This document shows positions 44,612 through 54,800 of a stretch of 64,000 bases of DNA, piece after piece. The notes beneath the pieces were generated by a model, which did no database searches, was not told the origin of the DNA, and saw nothing but the letters and a program-made list of their open reading frames with translations. The stretch is from Lineus longissimus. Taxonomy: Eukaryota > Nemertea > Pilidiophora > Heteronemertea > Lineidae. The DNA lies in contig NC_088325.1 in NCBI RefSeq assembly GCF_910592395.1, positions 8,188,109 through 8,252,108 of the forward strand, read 5' to 3'. Each line of letters starts with the position of its first letter. Positions within the stretch are counted from its first letter, which is position 1. Position numbers and translations under genes: made by a program.

Positions 44612-47600
44612 GTGTCAGTCCATGATACCACCATGCAGGATCATGCAAATGGTGGCAAGGTGGGGGGTCAACAGATCTAGTTGTAATTTCTACCACAGAC
44701 CTGTCCTAGGGTACTATGAAGGCTGGTGGATTGGTTTCGAAAATAACCCCACAGTTTTGGGGTACGGCTGTTAACCATTTCCTACTCATTTTCCTTTTAA
44801 AAAAACATGCATTATCCCTCAAAATAGGCTAAGTCTTTTGTCAATTTTCGTGCATCAAACAGAATTATCACTAAACACCGCCTATTGAAATTGAAAGTAC
44901 ATGATCTGAGCTACCTTTTCATGCCTTTTGTTTTGCCCCAGGTACATTTTAATGACAGGTACAGTACGTCCCAAAAACAATGCAATCTCAAATTTCAGTA
45001 AAAAGGCAATTTTTACTCTCCTTTAGCTCCAACACTGCAGTTTTTTAGGTGATGCCACTTCCAGGTAAGGAAGTCAGAATGCTGTTTTTTAATTTGCAAA
45101 AGAAACATATCCGGCCGCCCTTACGGTTTTCCGGTGAGGGGGTCGAGTCGCGCCCTTCTCACTGGTGCCCATTTTTTGCCCATTCCCTCAGATAACTGAC
45201 GAAATACACATGCTTTCCAAATAAAATTACATTTTTTGATGTTAGTGAACCCCCCCACTCCCTTGCCCCTCCCACACACTCCCTCAAACAACCTAGAGGC
45301 CTTTATTACCCCTGTGGAGGCTTAGCGGTCTAGCAAGGACCGAACACCAGCAACGACAACAACAACAACAGTTACAGTTACAATGCATTGTGTACATGCA
45401 CGTGTACATTGTGTGATAGTCTATTAAAAATGGAACCTGAAAATGGAACCTGAAAAATCACAGTTGAAATGTGGATTTGCTGTCATATCCAAGGATATCG
45501 AGTGTGGTACTGACGCTTCATACCCCAATGACAAGAGTGTGATCCCCTTGAAACAATGTAAGAAGGACGTGCACTCCCATTTGATGCGTTGGATGTCCTC
45601 CAGGAAAGCCAGTCAAGTCAAAAGTGAATGGGAGCTCATAGCACTTCGTGCTGGCGTGTTTGATATGAGTTCTCCATCATGACTGGGCAGAATTAGCCCA
45701 GTGAAAGTTGTCAGCTACACATCAAGAATTCTTGATTTAGAATGAAAGGGTACGACTTTATTGGATGTACATTCATCAGGCTTGACCTGAGATTTTCCAC
45801 GCCATTGATTGCAAATGCATTGTTCGCATTCTACAATACATCTCTCTTTTTCTAAAAAAAATACATGGTGAATTTCCTAAAACTGTTACATGCTGTGTTT
45901 TTGTCTCCCTTGACTAACATAACCTGCAATATGAAGGACATCCAGATTTGATGTTCTAGTATATCTAGCGGATGGTTCATCAGGTAAAATGCGGGGCTTG
46001 GTTAAAAAATGATTTTATAGCGATATCTTGGGATAAATTTGAACTTTGGCTTTCAGTAAACATTGTAAATGCCAAGATAGATTTTTAATGTCAGTATACT
46101 TAGTAGCGCTAATGTCAGTTTTGAACAACCAAGCCTGCTACTGGAAAGTGGGACTCTCTCCTGATACTATCCTGCACTTTGGCCTGACATGTAGTACCGT
46201 AAATGAGGTGTTACTAGTATTGGTCCCTCCCTAGTAGTGGTTAGTAGTGGTTTGGCTATTGTCTGCAAAATAGCCTTTTTTCTATGTATCATTATATTAG
46301 CTTGTAAATAAATCACCCATTTGTAAAAAAAAAGTGTCCCTGCTTCTTAGGTGGCAGCACTGTCCTCTGCAGACAGGTACAAGTGTAGCATGTGGAAAGT
46401 TGTGATCTCTCCTAAGGGACTGGACAGTACCGTAACTCAGTTCATGAAAAACTTCTCCATTCCAGTACATGTTTATGTACAATTTAGCCAATGCTAGAGC
46501 AACTCCAGGAGAACATTTCACCGCCAACCAAGGAGCTAAAAACTTCCAATAGCATTACTCTGACGGTACAGCCAACTGCAGGGTTGTCCTCATCAAACAG
46601 TAGTTACAGTAGGAACTGCACCTTTGGTCAATTGGCTCCTTAGCAATGGAAGGTGTTACTAGTATGTGAAATGAGCACTTCTGCAAGGTTCTTAGGAACA
46701 GGATGATCCCTGCATGGGTTGATAAAGATGTATTAGTAGGTCATACCACATGCCCTTCAGGTGCCTTAGCCATGGGGGGGGGGGGTCTTACCCTTACAAC
46801 ATGCTCTGGCAACATGACGCAGGCTAATGAATGGGTCAACATTAGCATCCTCACCAACTGGGGGGTTTCTTTAGGTTTTCGGACTGTAAGAAGGCCTACA
46901 TGTAGCTTATTCAATTACGTTGCCATCAGGTAGGCCAAGGCCGAAATGTTATTTGAAATTCAAATCAGCATTTCAGGACCTATGGGGCCCAATTCCCCAA
47001 AGGGCTTTCATCAAGGGCAAATTTGTAGTGATGAGCTTGTTCTTTTTTGGGGGGAAAAATGCAAGTGGAGTTATTTACCGGTAGGCCAACTTAAAATAGG
47101 TTAGTAGGCCTAGGCATGGGGGGGGGGGGGGGTGATCATGGTGGTTGACAGTAACTACCAATCCTCATGGGCAGCACCAAGCATAAATTATGTGTTCATT
47201 ATGCATTTATTTTATAATTCATCAAGTGTACACAAGGTGGCAGCACTAGCCAATGAGTGTCATTTTGGTGGAAAATAGCACTTTTTCCTTGGTTTATCCT
47301 GGGAAAACAGTAAAAGCGGCCGGAAATTTTATTTCTGATTTTGAAAGTAGGTATCATTACCTTTATCATGTGCAATCCACAGCATTCAAAGACCTGCAGT
47401 GTTGGAGATATGAGCGTCGATAGAGAGCTCTTCCTAAGCACTGCCCCTAGGTATGCATAATTACTAGGCCTAGCACGACCAAAGTATGAAGTGTTACTCA
47501 ACGACCTGTTGCAGAATGGAAGATCTCATCAAATACTTCCATCATACAAAGGGGGGAAATCCAGCTATTTTTTTTAGTCTCTGCAGGAGTGCCCAACATT

Positions 47601-47809
47601 GACCCAAAAATACACAAAAAATAGGGGGAAAAAAGCTAAAACAAGCCCCCTAACTAGGCCTGCCCCTAACTCGGTTGCTAGTGATTTTTGAGAGTCATCA
47701 ATTGCTGTGTAATGATGTGTTAGTGGAAGGATCTTGCATACCTAATCTCGTTAAAAACGGTTGACCCCCACCTTGCCACCCTCTGCATGGTGGTATCATG
47801 GACTGACAC
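44612..47809. mobile_element. 3.2 kb TTAA-flanked element inside the intron
   Basis: Inverted termini begin GTGTCAGTCCATGATACCAC, match perfectly for 27 bp, then continue after a small indel with GGTGGCAAGGTGGGG. Each is flanked by TTAA (44608-44611 and 47810-47813). It sits inside the single intron of the transposase-USP gene; without it that intron would be about 520 bp. No transposase was recognised inside. The open frames 45443-45682 (plus), 46297-46527 and 47199-47501 (minus) have no motif. TTAA duplication occurs in piggyBac and Kolobok elements; the class is not resolved. Confidence 0.85.
45443..45682 (+). CDS. Unrecognised 79-codon ORF
   Basis: The frame runs MEPEKSQLKCGFAVISKDIE to GVFDMSSPS with balanced, protein-like composition (VHSHLMRWMSSRKASQVKSE). 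It starts at an ATG preceded by a near-duplicate ATGGAACCTGAAA. It lies inside the TTAA-flanked element. No family was recognised. It may be a remnant of the element's own gene. Confidence 0.25.
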   Translation: MEPEKSQLKCGFAVISKDIECGTDASYPNDKSVIPLKQCKKDVHSHLMRWMSSRKASQVKSEWELIALRAGVFDMSSPS

Positions 47810-48037
47810 TTAATAGTTTTTGTTCTCTAAACTCTCTAATCTTTTATGGTTATACTTGGGGAAAATGTCAGGTAAAAAGACAATGGTAAAATTGACAACA
47901 GAAGAAATAACAAGTACTAGACAACGGTGAAAAAGTAAATGGAAAAGAGGCAAAAGCAAGACAATCTTTTTAGGCCTACTTTGTAGTAGATGCTGGTCTT
48001 TTTTCCTAATCAGAAAAAAGATAACCCATCTTGGCCT

Positions 48038-48157
48038 AACTGCAGAATAGCCGGGACAGTAGTAGCTCTGTACATTATGTACACTCTGTCCCTCTGTACA
48101 TTATGTACACATTCCTATCATTTAGCACAGAGTGTCCCGGCTATTCTGCAGTTGCTC
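48038..48157. repeat. 19-bp perfect stem with tandem TGTACATTATGTACA loop
   Basis: ctgcagaatagccgggaca and tgtcccggctattctgcag form a perfect 19-bp stem. The roughly 75-base loop holds two direct copies of tctgtacattatgtacac, each itself palindromic. It lies in the intron of the transposase-USP gene, outside the TTAA element and before exon 1. Confidence 0.8.
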
Positions 48158-48732
48158 CCATATCTTTTTAATTTTTTGTTCTTCTGTTGTCTATTCTGCC
48201 GTTGTCTTTTTTACCAAGATTTGTCACAACTTACCACTTGTGCTGCAGATCTAGAGATTGTTACATTACTACTGTTGATGCTGCAGCTAAAGTCGCCAGC
48301 CAATGGAGTTGTCCATGGTGGCGCAAGGTTGTACTCCATTTGCGTGTTCTCATCATATAATACATAATATCCTCGGTAGGAAAATGTCCCATATTCATTT
48401 AGCAGTAGGTCTATTTCTTTGTAAGGGTCCACAATTCCAATATCTTGAAGGGTCCTCTGTGCTGTGGTATTGAGTGTCAATCCCCCAGTGAAAAAGAAAG
48501 GCCAAATGTCTGGTATGGCCAGGTTCCCAGCTTTACACACTATATATCGTTCTATGACAGTATTTGACTGGAGGGCTCCTTTTACATCATCTACGTTGTC
48601 CGGCTTTCGAAGTCTTATCCTTTGACAAAGGTTGTGTGGCCTGAATGGACACCGATGTGTCAGAAGATGCAGGTGTCTTGCAAATCTGTGTAAGCAGTAA
48701 GTGCACTGCAAGTCGGGTCGTATGTCAGCCAT

Positions 48733-49576
48733 GGTGAACACACAGTGCCAAGACACACCGTTCGTCTACCACCATGTCCAAGAGTACAACTGTGTATGAA
48801 GAAGTTCTGTGTATCACAGTGCCCCCGTTTAATACATCATCCAATCTTTGGGGTTTGTGTCATAATAGGCCTATTCCTAGATCATTCAAACTATTACTTT
48901 GGCATTGTGAGTACAATCAAAACCATAACAACAATTTTAAAGAGACAAACCTGAAACATAAATCTATTAGTATTATGTAATAAAACCATTGGGTTCAATG
49001 ATGTTTAAGTGGCAGGTCTTGTTTCTCAAAAAATGACAAGTTTGCTATGTTAAAAGTCACAACAACATTTCGCTACAAACATGTACCACAGCTGTTTCAG
49101 CCAAGCCTAAACATGACATCGAAATAAACCATTCTGCCTACTAGCCTGCTGCCCAACGATTGGTCCATGCGAAAAGCCTGTTAACCGCTACGTAAACATT
49201 GTCGCCAATACACATCTCACACATTATCGCAATACCCATTCAGCCAAAGGGTTAATGCATTGGCATCGTTCAAACATCAGCGCGCTTCTGTACACGTGCT
49301 TGAATTAGATACGACGGTTTTCATTGGCTCATAAGTTGTGTCACATGACCATTCACCCGGCTTGAAAATTTCATGAAATTTGGACCAAAATTAACGAAAC
49401 AGTGGCGATTTTTCGACAAGTTACAGATTTCGGAATTCTTCAAGACTAGATAGCCAGGTAGGCATAATATCATATATCATAAATACCCCGGCTGTTTTGC
49501 ATAACTCATTTCAGTTTCGTACAGAATCATGCGTTTATTCTGAAATTTCTCAAACTTTGATCTGCTCAAATTCAAA
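48733..49576. other. Upstream of the transposase-USP gene
   Basis: No coding signal. This should contain the promoter and the other terminus of the element, if there is one. No inverted repeat partner of 40031-40837 was recognised. Confidence 0.35.
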
Positions 49577-49699
49577 ATGGCCGACTTGCAGACGGAGATT
49601 GAGATGGGGTGCCAAGTTCATCGTACAACATCGAATTCCCTTGATCATTATTTAGCAAAACGAGTTACTTCCAGTATTCATTTAAATCTTTACTTTTAA
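49577..49699 (+). CDS. Short ORF, possible first exon
   Basis: A 40-residue frame MADLQTEIEMGCQVHRTTSN continues to IHLNLYF and a stop. The start context attcaaaATGGCC is good. No family was recognised. It could be the first exon of a gene ending in the cysteine-rich exon at 50372-50635, but no clear donor was found before its stop. Confidence 0.25.
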   Translation: MADLQTEIEMGCQVHRTTSNSLDHYLAKRVTSSIHLNLYF

Positions 49700-50371
49700 A
49701 ATATACATCTATTTTATGTTAGTTTGCTGTATATTCATGCAGAAAATGCATTTGAAAAACAAATGTCTAAAAATAGTTGAGTTTGAAGTTCGATGGTCGG
49801 GTCTATTTTGGTGAAAGGGGTACAGCATGGGTAATAGTACAATAATAAGCCATGATCGTGCTTATGAACAAGCCATGAGTTAGCATATACCATAGTTTAT
49901 GTTGAAAATATATTTACAGATGTAATTGATAAATATAGTCTTAAGAATTCGCCAAATATGGAAAAGTTCTTGGTATATTATCCACCTGTTAGCAAAATGA
50001 ACTCGCCCATTGACCCACATTCCAGTTTGTTGTGGTATTTTTGTACAGGGTGATGCCAAAATAGTGCCTTTTGTTGACTGGTAAACATTCCTTCCTTTTT
50101 CTTTAATTTCAGCTGGTTGCATGGTGTGTACTGCAGATAATTTCTCGACTTAATCCGACTGATGTGATGCTTTAGTTGATTCGAGAGGCTACATGTATAT
50201 AGGCCCAGTACGTCGACATCATTGATCCGGCAGTGAACAAGATAAGTGGTAAGTTAAGCGATGTTTCCCTTCATCTATGTATTCACAAACAGATGATTGA
50301 AATCATTATACTGTATTCCCGTAGGCTTTGTATGCATGTATTCTATTCTAATAAATTACTCTTTATTTCAG

Positions 50372-50635
50372 GTTCAGCCTCCAAGATGTGTCACCAGAAA
50401 TGCATACAAGAGGACATATGCCTGTGTCAGGGATTCTGAACTTCAGATGAAGTTGTTGTATTCCAATCATGCCCTTCGCACTACTGCGAATCTAGGCAAT
50501 TTGAAGAAGAGCGAGAGAACTTGCAAGAAAGTCTTGGAAACTGGCAAGGAATGTCCTGGTCGTCTAAAAAAGTGTCCTGCTAACAACAATGAAAGGATGT
50601 GTCAGAGCTGCTTCAAGCATTTGTTCACCAAGTAA
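50372..50635 (+). CDS. Cysteine-rich terminal exon
   Basis: After a clear acceptor (ctctttatttcag) the frame reads VQPPRCVTRNAYKRTYACVR, then YSNHALRTTANLGNLKKSE, TCKKVLETGKECPGRLKKC and MCQSCFKHLFTK, with stop TAA. Eight cysteines in 87 residues, with CPGRLKKCP and MCQSC, suggest a disulfide or zinc-bound module. Sequence after the stop is A+T-rich with TTTAATAAATTG at about 50750, a likely polyadenylation signal. The gene's earlier exons are not identified. I do not recognise the family. Confidence 0.45.
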   Translation, partial: VQPPRCVTRNAYKRTYACVRDSELQMKLLYSNHALRTTANLGNLKKSERTCKKVLETGKECPGRLKKCPANNNERMCQSCFKHLFTK

Positions 50636-51035
50636 ACTCCCCTTGCTTTAGTTAGGAGTACTGCGCATGATTTTCGACTCTGACTGACTCTGGCTTTTGT
50701 TTGATTATTTACTGTAGATTTAGTTTCTAGTCTAATCCTGAACTGTGATTTTAATAAATTGAGCTTACAGTTCCACAATTTGACAACAATATTTGTGTAT
50801 ACTTTTAGTAAGAAGAATTGTTCATGGGTCTGTCACTTTTATTAAAAGAAAGTTAAAGTTGAAACTTCTATAGCAAGGAATATGAAGATGTGAACTTTGT
50901 ATTATTATTTTTTGAATGTATGAGTCTATTGAATGTAAATTAAATGTATATTGTGAATAATTAATAATAATAGTATTGTGTACATTGAAATCATGACTTT
51001 TTCATTTTTGTGTACTGGTACTGCCTTGATATGTT

Positions 51036-51640
51036 GTCCTCTGTGACTGTTGTCTCATCTCTCGGAATAACAAGACCCCAAGCTGGATGAGACACCTACA
51101 TCCCCTGCATATAAAAGATAGGTTGTGACATAATGTCCTCTGTGACTGTTGTCTCATCTCTCTTAATAACAAGGCCTCAAGCGGGATGAGACAACTACAT
51201 CCCTTGCCTATTATAATAAAGGTTGTAACATATAATGTCCTCTGTGACTGTTGTCTCATCTCTCGGAATAACAAGGCCTCAAGCTGGATGAGACAACTAC
51301 ATCCCTTGCCTATGATAATAAAGGTTGTAACATATAATGTCCTCTGTGACTGTTGTCTCATCTCTCGGAATAACAAGGCCTCAAGCGGGATGAGACAACT
51401 ACATCCATTGCCTATGATAATAAAGGTTGTGACATGTCCTTGGTTACTGTTGTCTCAACTTCACTTCCGGAATTACAAGACCCCAAGCTGGATGAGACAC
51501 CCGTTGTCCTGCCTATGATATCATTGGTTGTGACCTGTCGATTTTTGCAACTAACTGTCTCATCTTGGTAGGCCTACAATAGGACACATTTGTCCTGCCT
51601 ATATATACTATAGGTTAAGACCTGTTTTTGCGACTATTTG
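51036..51640. repeat. ~100-bp minisatellite with internal hairpins
   Basis: Units start near 51036, 51135, 51237, 51339, 51436, 51533 and 51620. The central units are most alike. Each holds gttgtctcatc and its exact inverse gatgagacaac about 25 bp apart, so every unit can form an 11-bp stem. Open frames through it are repeat artefacts. Confidence 0.85.
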
Positions 51641-51897
51641 TCTCATTTGTGTACAACAGGGCACCAATCTTTCATACCACAACATAAGTAATGGGCATGG
51701 CATTTTCAAATGACGACCATTCTTCACAACGAATAACGAAGCAGGCCCTTTTAAAATGCCTTTTATTTGTCTTTGCCTGAGTGTAAACCTAATCTAATCA
51801 CAGCCATACAAAGCTATGTTATATGCAGAATATTAAAATGCTTTTTACAGAAGAATTGGTGTCTGGGCTGAAACATAATAGAGGTGCAAACAATCAT
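51641..51897. other. Unique sequence before the last satellite block
   Basis: No gene or repeat recognised. The satellite resumes at ccctttaagagtcactacag (51898) in a phase about 190 bp beyond where block 8 stopped, so the 40031-51897 segment is not a clean single insertion. Confidence 0.5.
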
Positions 51898-54800
51898 CCC
51901 TTTAAGAGTCACTACAGTATGGTGCTGCCACCTTCATGTCAATGGGTTAACAGTGTAATTGCCTCTTTTATCAAACTTGCATTGTTTACATCTGTCTTAT
52001 TCAAGTGAACCGTACCCCCAATCCAGCAAAGGACAATACTTCCACATAATAGTCTGGTAAAACATACATCACAAGCTACAATATAAGATGTTATATGATT
52101 GGCTCACTAAGGCAAAGGAGGCGGCGCCTGCAAGAACGTGGCTCGGGAAAAACATATTTATGGCACAATAAATTAATCAAAATTAATCAAAGAATGATCT
52201 TTTATAAACATTGGAAGGAAATTTAAATTTATGGTACAATAAATTAATCAAAATTAATCAAAGAATGATCTTTTATAAACATTGGAAGGAAGTAGGGATA
52301 AATTATATTTCAGATTTACTAAGACCAGACAAAACAGTGATACCTTTTGAATCACTCGGACTAAAAGCAACCGAATGGTTCAAATGGAGAGGGTTAATGG
52401 ATGTTATTATAAATAAGATTTGGGGTTATAATTTTAACACTGATAACAATAATGTAAGATCTATGCAGAAACCGTAGAAGTCTAAGTGACAATCATGCCC
52501 AACGCTATAAATCAGCCTCAAGTGACTGATGCCTAACTGTAATCAGCTACAGGTGACCGATTAATACATCAGGAGATCAACCGGACTGGTGAAACCAGTA
52601 GATCGCTTGGATTTATAAACTGCGAAGGCATCTTCAAGCCTTAGACACTATATTTCCATCAACCAAATTTCAGGTTGCGCAGCGTTATGTAACCTCTATG
52701 ACGCATGTCCAGGTTATGTCCTAAATTTAGTATTTCTGGTTTAAACTAAAAGTATGGACTTTCATGTCTAAGATAAGTCAGATTTTTCTTTTCAACTTGT
52801 TTCAAGCCACATCAAAGTGCACGAACATTCAGTTCTAAGTTCAGAAATAACATAGACAATTTAGAAAGGGAGATGTAGTGTAATCCCTATTGCCCCTTTA
52901 AGAGTCACTACAGTATGGTGCTGCCACCTTCATGTCAACGGGTTAACAGTGTAATTGCTTCTTTTATCAAACTTGCATTGTTTACATCTGTCTTATTTAA
53001 GTGAACAATACCCCCAATCCAGCAAAGGACAATACTTCCACATAATAGTCTGGTAAAACATACATCACAAGCTACAATATAAGATGTTATATGATTGGCT
53101 CACTAAGGCAAAGGAGGCGTGGCTCGGGAAAAACATATTTATGGTACAATAAATTAATCAAAATTAATCAAAGAATATGATCTTTTATAAACATTGGAAG
53201 GAAATTTATGGTACAATAAATTAATCAAAATTAATCAAAGAATGATCTTTTATAAACATTGGAAGGAAGTAGGGATAAATTGTATTTCAGATTTACTAAG
53301 ACCAGACAAAACAGTGATACCTTTTGAATCACTGGGACTAAAAGCAACCGAATGGTTCAAATGGAGAGGGTAAATGGATGTTATTATAAATAAGATTTGG
53401 GGTTATAATTGATAACTGATAACAATAATGTAAGATCTACGCAGAAACCGTAGAAGTCTAAGAGACAATCATGCCCAACGCTATAAATCAGCCTCAAGTG
53501 ACTGATGCCTAACTGTGATCAGCTACAGGTGACCGATTAATACATCAGGAGATCAACCGGACTGGTGAAACCAGTAGATCGCTTGGATTTATAAACTGCG
53601 AAGGCATCTTCAAGCCTTAGACACTATATTTCCATCAACCAAATTTCAGGTTGCGCAGCGTTATGTAACCTCTATGACGCATGTCCAGGTTATGTCCTAA
53701 ATTTAGTATTTCTGGTTTAAACTAAAAGTATGGACTTTCATGTCTAAGATAAGTCAGACTTTTCTTTTCAACCTGTTTCAAGCCACATCAAAGTGCACGA
53801 ACGTTCAGTTCTAAGTTCAGAAATAACATAGACAATTTAGAAAGGGAGATGTAGTGTAATCCCTGTTGCCCCTTTAAGAGTCACTACAGTATGGTGCTGC
53901 CACCTTCATGTCAATGGGTTAACAGTGTAATTGCCTCTTTTATCAAACTTGCATTGTTTACATCTGTCTTATTCAAGTGAACCGTACCCCCAATCCAGCA
54001 AAGGACAATACTTCCACATAATAGTCTGGTAAAACATACATCACAAGCTACAATATAAGATGTTATATGATTGGCTCACTAAGGCAAAGGAGGCGGCGCC
54101 TGCAAGAACGTGGCTCGGGAAAAACATATTTATGGCACAATAAATCAATCAAAATTAATCAAAGAATGATCTTTTATAAACATTGGAAGGAAATTTAAAT
54201 TTATGGTATAATAAATTAATCAAAATTAATCCAAGAATGATCTTTTATAAACATTGGAAGGAAGTAGGGATAAATTATATTTCAGATTTACTAAGACCAG
54301 ACAAAACAGTGATACCTTTTGAATCACTCGGACTAAAAGCAACCGAATGGTTCAAATGGAGAGGGTTAATGGATGTTATTATAAATAAGATTTGGGGTTA
54401 TAATTTTAACACTGATAACAATAATGTAAGATCTACGCAGAAACCGTAGAAGTCTAAGAGACAATCATGCCCAACGCTATAAATCAGCCTCAAGTGACTG
54501 ATGCCTAACTGTGATCAGCTACAGGTGACCGATTAATACATCAGGAGATCAACCGGACTGGTGAAACCAGTAGATCGCTTGGATTTATAAACTGCGAAGG
54601 CATCTTCAAGCCTTAGACACTATATTTCCATCAACCAAATTTCAGGTTGCGCAGCGTTATGTAACCTCTATGACGCATGTCCAGGTTATGTCCTAAATTT
54701 AGTATTTCTGGTTTAAACTAAAAGTATGGACTTTCATGTCTAAGATAAGTCAGACTTTTCTTTTCAACTTGTTTCAAGCCACATCAAAGTGCACGAACAT

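Larger units (their letters stand above)
40838..48732 (-). pseudogene. Zinc finger - DDE transposase - USP protease fusion gene
   Basis: Exon 1 (48732-48235) codes 166 residues starting MADIRPDLQCTYCLHRF with a C2H2-like finger (C10, C13, H22/H26). Its GTAAGT donor joins in phase 0 to exon 2 at 44519 (acceptor ttcattcag). Exon 2 reads: acidic SPPAP repeats; helix-turn-helix (LSAIFQIAKTTAISIFW); a DDE domain with SMDSKKFMTQNS (D), VVLAVDKGYIF (D) and ENRVEQFHGAINQDK (E); a C-terminal motif around WKCGTHDSKDLG and GADAHVLALL; a linker of 25-residue repeats; then a USP/C19 fold with the Cys box GLDNDANACYCISVLQCL, FHDASEFLSTLV, VTIIELNRRL, the His box GHWICYL and WWKLDDSRPSVL, ending at 40838. 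Breaks: shift near 44425, TAA 44003-44005, shift near 43240, TAG 43024-43026, shift near 42500, TAG 41910-41912, shifts near 41290 and 40925. No terminal repeats were found. The fusion is inferred from continuous frame logic. Confidence 0.7.

Noticed and set aside
46773-47130. Poly-G runs (46773-46783 and 47109-47121) as possible G-quadruplex or switch elements
   Set aside because: Single homopolymer runs without further G tracts in register; more likely simple-sequence slippage.
51002-51518. Opposed 110-124 codon frames (MRQQSQRTLYVTT and MRQLHPLPIIIKV units)
   Set aside because: Both arise from the 100-bp minisatellite; neither has non-repeat protein features.
51036-51640. Possible CRISPR-like array
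   Set aside because: Unit lengths near 100 bp, no separate spacers and a clearly eukaryotic context.
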